Source: JAEZKC01 sp046546375 (GTDB lineage: Bacteria; Fibrobacterota; Chitinivibrionia; Chitinivibrionales; Chitinispirillaceae). From it: DNA of 64,000 bases. Shown piece by piece: positions 17,360 to 24,751 of this stretch; the first letter of the stretch is position 1, and each line of letters begins with the position of its first letter. Location: positions 1 to 64,000 of the forward strand of contig JBKGXV010000004.1 of assembly GCA_046546375.1 (NCBI GenBank), in the 5' to 3' direction. The translations under genes were made by a program, and so were the position numbers. The notes beneath the pieces were generated by a model. That model made no database searches and was not told where the DNA came from. It saw only the letters and a program-made list of their open reading frames with translations.

Positions 17360-18193
17360 TCAGAAACGAGAATAATAAAGCAGCTTAAGTTCCCGGCTCC
17401 ACCCGTAGGCCTCGCCTCTTCTCTGTTTGTTCTCCAAGAGGTCCTTGAAATCGAACTCGAAATGGAAATTAGGGGAAAAAGCCCATCGCAAACCTGCATT
17501 GAGCAGACCTCTGTGTGGAAGGGCATAATACATTTCTTTTTTGCCACTTTTATCATTCAGGGCAAAATCGTACTCCACAACAAATGACATTTCCTCATTT
17601 ATGCCGATATCCAGGCCGGCAGAAAAATTGGGCCAACAGACCGTTTCCCGTTCTTCGAGAGAGTAATTGACTGTACCATGAAACCCGATCTGAATGAGAT
17701 TGAGCATTATATAGTTTTTACTAAGCGCCAGGAAAAAACCGGGTGATTTGTACACAAATCCCTCATAGCCGAATTCGGCTGTATCTGCCATACCGCCATA
17801 TCCCTGATGATCGTAACCCAGAGAAAGTCCTGGGGTTATGACCCTTTCCTCGAAAAGCCTGTACTTGACAAGCACTCCCGGGAGTGAATTGAACCGCACA
17901 TTGCGGCTTCTGCCGATGAGTCCCTCACCACCGTACATCACTCCCAGAGTAAGGCGGTCTGTAAGGCCGACCGAAATGCCCAGATTCAGTCCGGAACCCA
18001 AATCCGGATCTCCAGCGGCATAGACTCTGCATTCCAGATCGTAATACGATTTGGGGAGAACTCCTGCAGTATGCCCGTCCACCAGACGACGAGGCTGCAT
18101 CATCCCCGCCAAAGAAAAAGACACGGAAAACAGAACAGCAATTCCCACCATCTTCACAAACTTCTCGGATACAGCCGGACTGAATTTTTTCAC
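17360..18193 (-). CDS. Outer-membrane beta-barrel protein (YjbH-like)
   Basis: The 277-aa protein starts with a basic N-terminus and hydrophobic stretch (about 14-30), consistent with a signal peptide. Alternating beta strands rich in Gly and aromatics follow (LGISVGLTDRLTLGVMYGG, GLSLGYDHQGYGG, FSAGLDIGINEEMSFVVEYDFAL), ending in a terminal aromatic (YYSRF) as in barrel proteins. The 'GLTDRLTLGV' and 'FVVEYDFAL' patterns resemble the YjbH exopolysaccharide-linked family. It overlaps mltG by 4 nt. Family assignment is moderate; substrate unknown. Confidence 0.7.
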   Translation of the reverse strand: MKKFSPAVSEKFVKMVGIAVLFSVSFSLAGMMQPRRLVDGHTAGVLPKSYYDLECRVYAAGDPDLGSGLNLGISVGLTDRLTLGVMYGGEGLIGRSRNVRFNSLPGVLVKYRLFEERVITPGLSLGYDHQGYGGMADTAEFGYEGFVYKSPGFFLALSKNYIMLNLIQIGFHGTVNYSLEERETVCWPNFSAGLDIGINEEMSFVVEYDFALNDKSGKKEMYYALPHRGLLNAGLRWAFSPNFHFEFDFKDLLENKQRRGEAYGWSRELKLLYYSRF

Positions 18194-19218
18194 TTCAACC
18201 CCTTCTGTTTTTTGCGTAACTCGTTTTGTCTGCGGATTTCAAGCTTCTTTCGTTCATGTTCTGCATTGGTTTTGGAAAAGTCGTGTGCACCTGTTCCATC
18301 CCAGCGTGCCACGAAGTAGAGTTCATCAGTGGAATCGGGTTTTGCACTGACCTGAATGGCGGCAAGGCCCGGCGAACAGATCGGTCCGGGGGGAAGGCCT
18401 TTGAAACGCCTGGTATTATAGGGGGAATCACTGTTGAGTTCAGAAACCAGAAGTGGGCCATCAAACTTACGGAAAATATATCTCACGGTGGGATCAGCTC
18501 CCAGAGGATATCCGAGTCTGAGACGGTTGTGAAATACTCCGGCGATCCGTCCTCTTTCCGATACCAAAGTGGCCTCTTTTTCCACAATGGATGCCAGGGT
18601 GACGATCTGATGCGCATTGTAGTTTTCCATTATGTTGCTGTCACCTTCAACCGTAGCGTACGCCTCATGAAAACGGGACACCATTTTTCGTATGATGAGC
18701 GATTCGCCGCACTCTTCAGGGAAAAGGTAGGTGTCAGGAAACAAATAGCCTTCAAGAGAACCGGCTTGAATGCCTGTTCCTCTGATAAAATCGGTGTCAT
18801 TGCAGAGTCTCACGAATTCAGCAGAATCGATATTCATTTCGGCTGCGCATTTGCCTGCAGTCTGTTCTATTGTAAGCCCTTCCTGAATGGTAACTCTCTT
18901 TTCGATCGGTTCGGCATCCAGAAGTTTTTTGGATGCACTCAGAACACCTTCCCCTTCAAGGAATCTGAACTTACCGGCCTGGATTTTTTGGGCTGTTCCG
19001 GAAAGTTTAAGCCAAACCAGCAAAGCATTGCGTGAAGTGACCACATCGTGCTTTCTGAGAGAATCGGCGACGGCACTCAGAGAAGTACCGCGTTCAATCA
19101 CTATCTGAACCGTCTCATCCTGCACCCCCAGAGGCATGAACAGATAGAAAAATGCCAGAAACCCGGCAAATAGAAAGGAAAACAGAACGACCAGAGATAA
19201 TTTCATCATTTTACGCAT
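18190..19218 (-). CDS. mltG: Endolytic transglycosylase MltG
   Basis: An inner-membrane lytic transglycosylase that cleaves nascent peptidoglycan. The 342-aa protein has one N-terminal transmembrane helix, a LysM-like segment (VIERGTSLSAVADSL), and the YceG catalytic domain with GYLFPDTYLF, the catalytic Glu in IVTLASIVEKEA, GVFHNRLRLGYPLGADPTVRY and SPYNTRRFKGLPPGPICSPG. I start at 19218 (GGGTGG 8 nt upstream, usual family length); an extension to 19332 adds a second hydrophobic segment with no ribosome site. The downstream barrel gene overlaps its stop. Confidence 0.94.
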   Translation of the reverse strand: MRKMMKLSLVVLFSFLFAGFLAFFYLFMPLGVQDETVQIVIERGTSLSAVADSLRKHDVVTSRNALLVWLKLSGTAQKIQAGKFRFLEGEGVLSASKKLLDAEPIEKRVTIQEGLTIEQTAGKCAAEMNIDSAEFVRLCNDTDFIRGTGIQAGSLEGYLFPDTYLFPEECGESLIIRKMVSRFHEAYATVEGDSNIMENYNAHQIVTLASIVEKEATLVSERGRIAGVFHNRLRLGYPLGADPTVRYIFRKFDGPLLVSELNSDSPYNTRRFKGLPPGPICSPGLAAIQVSAKPDSTDELYFVARWDGTGAHDFSKTNAEHERKKLEIRRQNELRKKQKGLK

Positions 19219-19475
19219 ATACTGAACCACCCATAAAATACTATACAGGATATACCCACAGACGGCAAGCAGAAACAGTACTCCTGTAAGCCATAACCTG
19301 AAGACAATTCTTAATTTCGGTAATAGATACATACATTGCTACTAAAATAATCTCTGGGCCGCTTCAGTATGAAAAAGTGAATAATCTGAAGAGAAATTTC
19401 CGGATCTGCCACGGAATTTGCTTGTTAGGAGATATAGTATTGCTTGTTTTACGATTTCTGAAGGGAAGTTGAATT

Positions 19476-19742
19476 ATGATGAAAAAGAAAAAAGGCCGCA
19501 AAAAGATTTGGCCCTACATCAGTTTTGCCATCATGAGCATAGGGGGGATACTGGTGAAAGTGGGGATGAAAAAAGCCTGGGAAGGCGTACGCCACAAAAA
19601 GCCACCCAAAAAGAAACAGAAGGTGACTTCATGGAAGGATATGCTTCTGTGGACGTTCTTGAACAGTGTAATAAGTTCTTTTTCCAAACTTTTTTTAGCC
19701 CAGACCAGCCGATGGGCGGGCAAGAAGCTCAAAGCCATTTAA
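19476..19742 (+). CDS. DUF4235-type small membrane protein
   Basis: The 88-aa protein has a very basic N-terminus, a hydrophobic helix (IWPYISFAIMSIGGILVKVG), the WEGVRHKKPPKKKQKVTSWKDMLLWTFLNSV core, and a short basic tail. The KK-W-(10)-PP-(6)-W-(4)-W spacing matches DUF4235. Function unknown; the family is often found near stress or envelope genes. AAGGGAAG precedes the ATG. nudC follows 26 nt later. Confidence 0.75.
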   Translation: MMKKKKGRKKIWPYISFAIMSIGGILVKVGMKKAWEGVRHKKPPKKKQKVTSWKDMLLWTFLNSVISSFSKLFLAQTSRWAGKKLKAI

Positions 19743-19768
19743 AGTCGGTGGCAATAACGGATTAGTTC

Positions 19769-20560
19769 ATGCCCCAAAAACCGAAAAACGATACGCCATC
19801 GGTCTGGTTTCTTTTTTCAGAAAACAATCTGGCAATTTCCGAACGGAGTGATGGTATATCCCTGCCCACCCCGGAAGAGATCATAAGTATCGAGTTCAGC
19901 AGAGAGATCCCGGTGGGAGAAACAGAGGGGAAAAGGTACTTTTGTGCCGAAATCAGCACAGAAGCACCTCTGCCGGAAGGGATTGTATTGAAGGATCTGC
20001 GCAGTCTTTATGGCAGGTTGGATGAGAGTACCTACCGGCTGGCGGGAAGAGCTGCACAAATTCTAAACTGGGATCAGACTCACCGCTTCTGCGGCAGATG
20101 TGGAGCACAAACGTACAGAAGTCAGACCGAGTTCGCCATGATCTGCCCCCGGTGCGGGCTGACAAGCTATCCCCGTATCTCCCCTGCCGTGATCATGGCG
20201 GTTATGCGTGAAGACAGGATTCTGCTGGGAAGACACAAGGGTTCAGAGATTTACAGTGTTATTGCAGGATATGTGGAGGCGGGGGAAGCCCTGGAAGAGA
20301 GTGTGAAAAGGGAAGTCATGGAAGAGGTGTCGGTCCAAGTGGGTAATATCCGTTATTTCGGAAACCAGCCCTGGGCTTATTCCAGTTCACTGGTAGTAGC
20401 ATTCACTGCAGACTGGATTTCAGGCGAGATACGGGAGGACAAAGTGGAGATAGCGGAGGCGCACTGGTTTTCCTCGGACAGTTTACCTTCCATTCCCAGA
20501 ACCGGAAGTATCTCCCGGGAGATCATAGACTGGTTTGCGCGTACACACCCTCACGGATAG
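19769..20560 (+). CDS. nudC: NAD(+) diphosphatase (NudC)
   Basis: Hydrolyses NAD(H) and can remove NAD caps from RNA. The 263-aa protein has a zinc ribbon (CGRCG...CPRCG, about residues 110-130), the Nudix box GYVEAGEALEESVKREVMEEVSV, and a QPWAYSSSLVVAF block after it corresponding to the SQPWPFPxS specificity motif of NudC (here NQPWAYSSS). The N-terminal domain is weakly conserved, as usual. It lies in a + strand group with DUF4235 and BrkB. Confidence 0.92.
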   Translation: MPQKPKNDTPSVWFLFSENNLAISERSDGISLPTPEEIISIEFSREIPVGETEGKRYFCAEISTEAPLPEGIVLKDLRSLYGRLDESTYRLAGRAAQILNWDQTHRFCGRCGAQTYRSQTEFAMICPRCGLTSYPRISPAVIMAVMREDRILLGRHKGSEIYSVIAGYVEAGEALEESVKREVMEEVSVQVGNIRYFGNQPWAYSSSLVVAFTADWISGEIREDKVEIAEAHWFSSDSLPSIPRTGSISREIIDWFARTHPHG

Positions 20561-20595
20561 CCGGAGTGGCATTCACTTTGCTTGCCCATTGGCTG

Positions 20596-21483
20596 ATGGA
20601 CACGAAAAAAAACGGACCCGCAGTGATACTCAAGGAAACGGTCAGGAAATTTCTCAGAGACAATGCTCCCAGACTGGCTGCGGCGCTGGCCTATTATACC
20701 ATGTTCTCCTTTGCCCCCCTGCTCATAATCGCGGTGGCGATAGTGGGTTTTATCTACGGTTCCGAAGCAGCCCAGGGGCATATAATCGAACAGCTCAGTG
20801 AGTACGTGGGCCGCACCGCGGCCCAGTATGTTCAGCGGGTGGTGCTCAACATTTCCCGCCCGGGCTCGGGTCTCACCGCCACCATAATAAGCGTTGTCCT
20901 TCTTCTATGGGGAGCAAGCCAGATTTTCAAACATCTGCGATTTTCTCTGAATGCAATCTGGAACATAAAAATAAAGGACAAGGTGGGGATTGTGCACAGA
21001 ATCAAGACCAGAGGCTTTTCATTTCTTCTGGTACTGATCACCGGTCTGGTTCTTCTTGCGAGCATAGCAGTGGGGACTGCAGTCACAACGCTTGTGAGTT
21101 TTTTCGATGAACTGATTCCCGGGATACCCTTTCTGTGGCGCACGGCGAATTTTTTCCTGCATCTGGGGATTGCCACCGGTGTGTTTGCTCTGATATTCAA
21201 GTACATCCCCAACGCCAAAGCGAAATGGAATCCTGTGTTGGTGGGAGCGCTTTTCACTGGGCTTCTGTTTTCCATGGGCAGAATACTGCTCGGTCTGTAT
21301 CTAAGCAGAATCTCCATAATCAATGCCTACGGCGCAGCAGCTTCACTAGTGGTTGTCATGCTGTGGTTTTATTATTCGGGCATCATTCTTTTTCTGGGTG
21401 CGGAATTCACCCAGACCTATGCAGCCAGAAGAGGAACCCCCATTCTCCCCTCTGATCACGCCCGTTTCGTGAATGAAGGCTAA
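20596..21483 (+). CDS. YihY/BrkB-family inner-membrane protein
   Basis: The 295-aa polytopic protein has about six transmembrane segments. The signature RLAAALAYYTMFSFAPLLIIAVAIVGFIYG lies near the N-terminus, LLLWGASQIFKHLRFSLNAIWNI in the middle, and MGRILLGLYLSRISIINAYGAAASLVVVMLWFYYSGIILFLGAEFTQTYA at the end. These are hallmarks of the YihY/virulence factor BrkB family (once misnamed RNase BN). Transport or lipid-related roles are proposed but unproven. The start is uncertain: ATG 20596 is chosen, with GTG 20566 as the alternative; neither has a good ribosome site. Confidence 0.9.
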   Translation: MDTKKNGPAVILKETVRKFLRDNAPRLAAALAYYTMFSFAPLLIIAVAIVGFIYGSEAAQGHIIEQLSEYVGRTAAQYVQRVVLNISRPGSGLTATIISVVLLLWGASQIFKHLRFSLNAIWNIKIKDKVGIVHRIKTRGFSFLLVLITGLVLLASIAVGTAVTTLVSFFDELIPGIPFLWRTANFFLHLGIATGVFALIFKYIPNAKAKWNPVLVGALFTGLLFSMGRILLGLYLSRISIINAYGAAASLVVVMLWFYYSGIILFLGAEFTQTYAARRGTPILPSDHARFVNEG

Positions 21484-21532
21484 ATCAGGTTTACGATGGT
21501 ATGCTATTTGCAGTTTCCTGCCCTTGAACCCG

Positions 21533-21554
21533 CCGTCTCACAGGAGACGGTTTT
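21533..21554 (+). terminator. Hairpin with short T run after the brkB-like gene
   Basis: CCGTCTC (21533-21539) and GAGACGG (21544-21550) form a 7-bp stem with an ACAG loop, followed by TTTT. It lies between the BrkB gene and the DUF1328 gene and may be a weak terminator or leader hairpin. Confidence 0.5.
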
Positions 21555-21584
21555 AAACAACACAGAAAAGCGAGAGGAGAGCTG

Positions 21585-21758
21585 ATGCTGAGCTTGGCAC
21601 TGGTATTTCTGATTCTGGCAATCGCGGCAGCTGTAGTGGCTTATACCGGAGTGGCAACAGCCGTGGCGGGAGTGGCTCAGATTCTTTTTTTCGTTTTTCT
21701 GGCATTTTTCATAGTACTGCTCATTGTGGGGCTGGTGCGCAAACCTCCCAAGATTTAG
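21585..21758 (+). CDS. DUF1328-family small membrane protein, copy 1
   Basis: The 57-aa protein consists of two transmembrane helices. MLSLALVFLILAIAAAVVAYTG and AVAGVAQILFFVFLAFFIVLLIVGLVR follow the DUF1328 (YtjA-like) pattern of a Gly/Ala-rich turn followed by AQILFF. AGGAG lies 6 nt before the ATG. A related copy lies at 43961-44143. Function unknown; homologues are commonly described as small stress-associated membrane proteins. Confidence 0.85.
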   Translation: MLSLALVFLILAIAAAVVAYTGVATAVAGVAQILFFVFLAFFIVLLIVGLVRKPPKI

Positions 21759-21806
21759 AGCCCGTGAGAGGCAGTCGGACACCTTTTGGCAGATTGGAGG
21801 AAACTT

Positions 21807-22037
21807 ATGGGAACAGTAAAGAAAACTCTTTTGTCTCTGACCGTTGCGGCCGTTAGCGGAACTATCTACAGGTATTTGAGTTTCAGGCGCAAGAGAACGC
21901 AGAAGAAATTGACTCACAAGACGATGAAGGCCGGAAAGTATCTGGAGAAAAGGTTCGGCAAGGCGGTAAAAAATACCAGAAAGGGGCTCAATCAGATGGT
22001 CAAAATGAGCCGGAAAAAAGCAGCTGCACGTGCCTGA
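21807..22037 (+). CDS. Small basic hypothetical protein (76 aa)
   Basis: I do not recognise a family. An N-terminal hydrophobic stretch (TLLSLTVAAVSGTIYRYLSF) could be a membrane anchor, and the rest is highly basic (KKLTHKTMKAGKYLEKRFGKAVKN...). GGAGG lies 8 nt before the ATG at 21807. It follows the DUF1328 gene by 48 nt and is probably in the same transcript. It may be a YtxH-like small stress protein, but that is inference from shape only. Confidence 0.6.
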   Translation: MGTVKKTLLSLTVAAVSGTIYRYLSFRRKRTQKKLTHKTMKAGKYLEKRFGKAVKNTRKGLNQMVKMSRKKAAARA

Positions 22038-22357
22038 AACAACAGGTGCGGATGAGAGAGGGAGGAAACCGAGCACACTGGGCGCAGAAATTCAAGCTGC
22101 GAGCCGGAAAAAAGGGCACTGTTCAGAAGAGAGCAACAGTTCTGCAAGGCGTGCTTCTGGGCGCTCGTGAATGCCTTGGACTTCTCTCATCCGCAAGCTT
22201 CAGTACGTCTAAAGCCTGAGTGTCCGGAAAATGTACTGCCCGGGGCTTATTTGAAACTTAACAGTTACTCATATAATTAATAACCGGGACAAAGCTTCAC
22301 CTCACGACGGGGACATTCAAGAAGCTGAGGCCAATCACAAAACGAAAGGAACCTATC
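22038..22357. other. Intergenic region with promoter at its end
   Basis: This 320-bp gap contains a promoter candidate at 22251-22277 and one doubtful 55-codon ORF (22052-22219) without a ribosome site. Nothing else stands out. Confidence 0.5.
22251..22277 (+). promoter_or_regulatory. Promoter for the outer-membrane protein gene
   Basis: A perfect TATAAT (22272-22277) follows TTGAAA (22251-22256) with a short 15-nt spacer; reading the -35 as TTTGAA gives 16. It lies about 80 nt before the barrel gene at 22358. Confidence 0.5.
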
Positions 22358-22996
22358 ATGCGAAAGAATCCGCTCACCCTTTGTCTGGCAGCGGTTATCA
22401 CCCTTACCTGTGCTGCCGGCCTTTCCGCCCAGGAGCTCAAATTGAGTTTAGATGCGGGAATTTCCAGACCGACCAGAACGGAAATCGACAACTACAACTG
22501 GGGCTACTCCCTTGGAGGCAATGTTCTCTTCACCATAACAGACAATCTTTTTCTGGGCGGAAGAATAGCCTACAACCGCTGGGGACCGGACGAGTCGGCA
22601 TTTCTGGACCGGGCCGATCCCACCGGCATAATCGACAGCGCGGATGTAAGCGGCGAAGCCACTATTGTGGAGGTGGTCCCCATAGCCAGGCTTTCAACCA
22701 ATTACCCTCTTTCACCCGTGAACTTTTTTGTTCAGGGCGGTGCGGGACTCTATGTTATGAATCTCGAAACCACCGTGACCGGTGTCGACCAGGAAGAGGA
22801 GCCTTTCGAACAGATTTTCGGAGAGGATGAGCAGTACAGATTCGGCGCTCAGCTGGGAGCGGGTCTGATGCTTGGAAGTCCCGATTATCTGTCTGTGGAG
22901 CTTTACCCTGCGTATCATCTGATTTTCAATAAAAACGGGGACGGTGAGACATTCCAGTACTTTACCGTCAATCTGGGTATTGGACTGGGAATTTAG
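22358..22996 (+). CDS. Outer-membrane beta-barrel protein (porin-like)
   Basis: The 212-aa protein has a clear signal peptide (MRKNPLTLCLAAVITLTCAAGLSAQ, cleavage near residue 25). It is followed by an eight-strand-like OmpA/OmpX-type barrel: LSLDAGISRPTR, NWGYSLGGNVLFTITDNLFLGGRIAYNRWG, NFFVQGGAGLYVM, RFGAQLGAGLMLG and FQYFTVNLGIGLGI. An acidic loop (DQEEEPFEQIFGEDEQ) interrupts it. AAAGGAACC precedes the ATG. A second, smaller barrel gene follows. Specific role unknown. Confidence 0.8.
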   Translation: MRKNPLTLCLAAVITLTCAAGLSAQELKLSLDAGISRPTRTEIDNYNWGYSLGGNVLFTITDNLFLGGRIAYNRWGPDESAFLDRADPTGIIDSADVSGEATIVEVVPIARLSTNYPLSPVNFFVQGGAGLYVMNLETTVTGVDQEEEPFEQIFGEDEQYRFGAQLGAGLMLGSPDYLSVELYPAYHLIFNKNGDGETFQYFTVNLGIGLGI

Positions 22997-23038
22997 GAGG
23001 TCCGGAGACCGGTGAGGTTAGCTGCAGGAATTGATGCA

Positions 23039-23497
23039 ATGAGGTCAAAGCTACTCATTTCACTACTGACCCTCGTGATGGCCGTTTCGGTCAAAGCTCA
23101 GGATCAACGTCACGAACTGGGCATCATCCTCGGAGAACCCACCGGCCTCAGTTATAAATACTGGCTTTCCCCTAAATACGCGCTGAATGCTGCTTCTGCC
23201 TGGTCCTTTTACCCCAACGACTATTTTCACCTTCATGCCGACTACATTTACCACCTCAATAATATATTCACCGTTTCCCGCGGTGAGCTCCCTCTCTATT
23301 TCGGAGCAGGTGCGGTGTTGAGGATCGGTGAAGAATCCCTTATCGGAGCCAGAGCTGTGGGCGGAATAAACTACTATTTTGAAGATGTAGCGCTTTCGCT
23401 CTTTTTTGAATTGGCACCAAGATTCGACCTTATCCCCTCAACCGGAGCCGGACTGAACGGAGGCATAGGCCTGCGTTACCGGTTCAATCTTCAATAA
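23039..23497 (+). CDS. Outer-membrane barrel protein with GEPTGL motif
   Basis: The 152-aa protein has a signal peptide (MRSKLLISLLTLVMAVSVKAQ) and a small barrel. HELGIILGEPTGLSYKYWL, LYFGAGAVLRIGEESLIGARAVGGINYYF and LNGGIGLRYRFNLQ with terminal aromatic/polar residues fit an OMP insertion signal. The 'LGEPTGLS.KYWL' start recurs in a widespread uncharacterised small OMP family. I place the start at ATG 23039 so that the signal peptide is N-terminal; GTG 23012 is an in-frame alternative. Confidence 0.75.
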   Translation: MRSKLLISLLTLVMAVSVKAQDQRHELGIILGEPTGLSYKYWLSPKYALNAASAWSFYPNDYFHLHADYIYHLNNIFTVSRGELPLYFGAGAVLRIGEESLIGARAVGGINYYFEDVALSLFFELAPRFDLIPSTGAGLNGGIGLRYRFNLQ

Positions 23498-23971
23498 ATG
23501 AACAACTGGGAAACAACTCTGATACACCTTGTTCATCTGGCGCTTGCCTACGGTCTTGCTCTGCCTATCGGGTGGGAACGGGAAAAGGATGCCCAGAGTG
23601 CCGGACTTCAGACCTTTCCCCTGGTTGCGGTGGCCGCATGCGGCTACATGCTCATAGGAAACAGCCTTTTTTCCGGAGAGGAGCCGCAGTCCAGAATTCT
23701 TTTCGGAATAATCACCGGTATGGGTTTCATAGGCGGAGGCGCGATTCTCAAAGGTGAGAAGACCGTGACCGGCACGGCCACTGCGGCAAGCCTGTGGAAT
23801 ACCGGTGCCATCGGAACAGCAGTAGCGTGGCAGCGATACGACATGGCCATACTGCTCAGCACTCTCAATTTCCTCACTCTGCGCTACTTTTCTGCTGTGA
23901 AGAAAAAGGTGGGCGGTCCCCAAAACAAGCACAAGGGGCCGGACCGGCCGGACCGCAACATCATAGGCTGA
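23498..23971 (+). CDS. MgtC/SapB-family membrane protein
   Basis: The 157-aa protein has four to five transmembrane segments. LALPIGWEREKDAQSAGLQTFPLVAVAACGYMLI and GIITGMGFIGGGAILKGEKTVTGTATAASLWNTGAIGTAVA are the MgtC/SapB hallmarks. MgtC proteins modulate F-type ATP synthase and support growth in low Mg2+; short versions lacking the C-terminal ACT-like domain, like this one, are of unknown role. It starts directly after the previous stop with no ribosome site, suggesting translational coupling. It converges on the methyltransferase gene with a 3-nt gap. Confidence 0.9.
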   Translation: MNNWETTLIHLVHLALAYGLALPIGWEREKDAQSAGLQTFPLVAVAACGYMLIGNSLFSGEEPQSRILFGIITGMGFIGGGAILKGEKTVTGTATAASLWNTGAIGTAVAWQRYDMAILLSTLNFLTLRYFSAVKKKVGGPQNKHKGPDRPDRNIIG

Positions 23972-23974
23972 AGT

Positions 23975-24733
23975 CTACAAACCGGATGCAGCCCTGTATT
24001 CAAGTTCCCTGAAATCGCCGCTTGTGCGGGAGGTGTTTTCCTTTCTGCAGATATATGTTTCGTGAGCGGGTCTTCGGGCCACACTGAAGCCGCAGGATCT
24101 GAGCATCGCCTCTATTGCCCCGTGATTGGGAGCCCACCAGTTGGTAGGATCACCGGCCAGCCGGTCTTCTATGAACGCCATTTTGGGCCACCCCGACTGA
24201 AGCATCACTTCCCGGTCAAAAAGTTCTATGTCCCGCTGCTCCTCGTAATTCTCCTCACCCGGCATTGTAAGTGTCTGAAACACCATCAACCTTTTTGTAC
24301 GCCTGGAAACCGCATCCAGAGCCAGAAGCGGATAACGGAGATGATAAAACACCCCCATGAACCATACAAGGTCATAGGTCTGCTCAAAGCGGCACAAATC
24401 ATATACCTGCATGAGACGGAAATCGATTGTGTCTTCCATTCCGAACTTACCCGCAGCCCATCTGGCCTGAGACAGATAATGGTCGTCTATGTCGATAGCG
24501 GTCACCCGTGCTCCTCTTCTGGCCAGTTCTATGGAATAGAAGCCCGCATTGCAGCCGATATCAAGCACGTTCCAGCCGGAAAGATCCTCAGGTATGTGAG
24601 GCTCGATCTGCCGCCATTTGAAAAGAGGGAAATCACCCAGAGGATGATCCGGCACAGTCTGACTCCCGTCGGGAAGGTGCAGATTATGAAACCAGGGATG
24701 AAGTTTTTCAATCTCTCGGGCTGTCATACTCAT
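23975..24733 (-). CDS. SAM-dependent methyltransferase, last gene of the sugar operon
   Basis: A 252-aa class I methyltransferase. Motif I is VLDIGCNAGFYSIELARRGA, the acidic end of beta-2 is VTAIDIDDHYL, and FMGVFYHLRYPLLALDAV follows. The N-terminal block (HPWFHNLHLPDG...LGDFPLFKWRQIEPHIP) and NWWAPNHGAIEAMLRSCGF resemble CmoB-like uridine-modifying enzymes and a CmoB-related family found in glycan clusters (recalled as TIGR04290, not checked). It starts 18 nt after the phosphoribosyltransferase gene. I infer O- or carboxy-methylation of a sugar or sugar-linked group. Confidence 0.85.
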   Translation of the reverse strand: MSMTAREIEKLHPWFHNLHLPDGSQTVPDHPLGDFPLFKWRQIEPHIPEDLSGWNVLDIGCNAGFYSIELARRGARVTAIDIDDHYLSQARWAAGKFGMEDTIDFRLMQVYDLCRFEQTYDLVWFMGVFYHLRYPLLALDAVSRRTKRLMVFQTLTMPGEENYEEQRDIELFDREVMLQSGWPKMAFIEDRLAGDPTNWWAPNHGAIEAMLRSCGFSVARRPAHETYICRKENTSRTSGDFRELEYRAASGL

Positions 24734-24751
24734 ATTCGTGGTCCTCTGTTT

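Noticed and set aside
18226..19035. 269-codon ORF antisense to mltG
   Set aside because: It covers the MltG catalytic domain on the other strand; the sense frame carries all family motifs.
22052..22219. 55-codon Arg/Lys-rich ORF in the gap before the barrel gene
   Set aside because: No ribosome site, no family pattern, and its end is near the promoter region.
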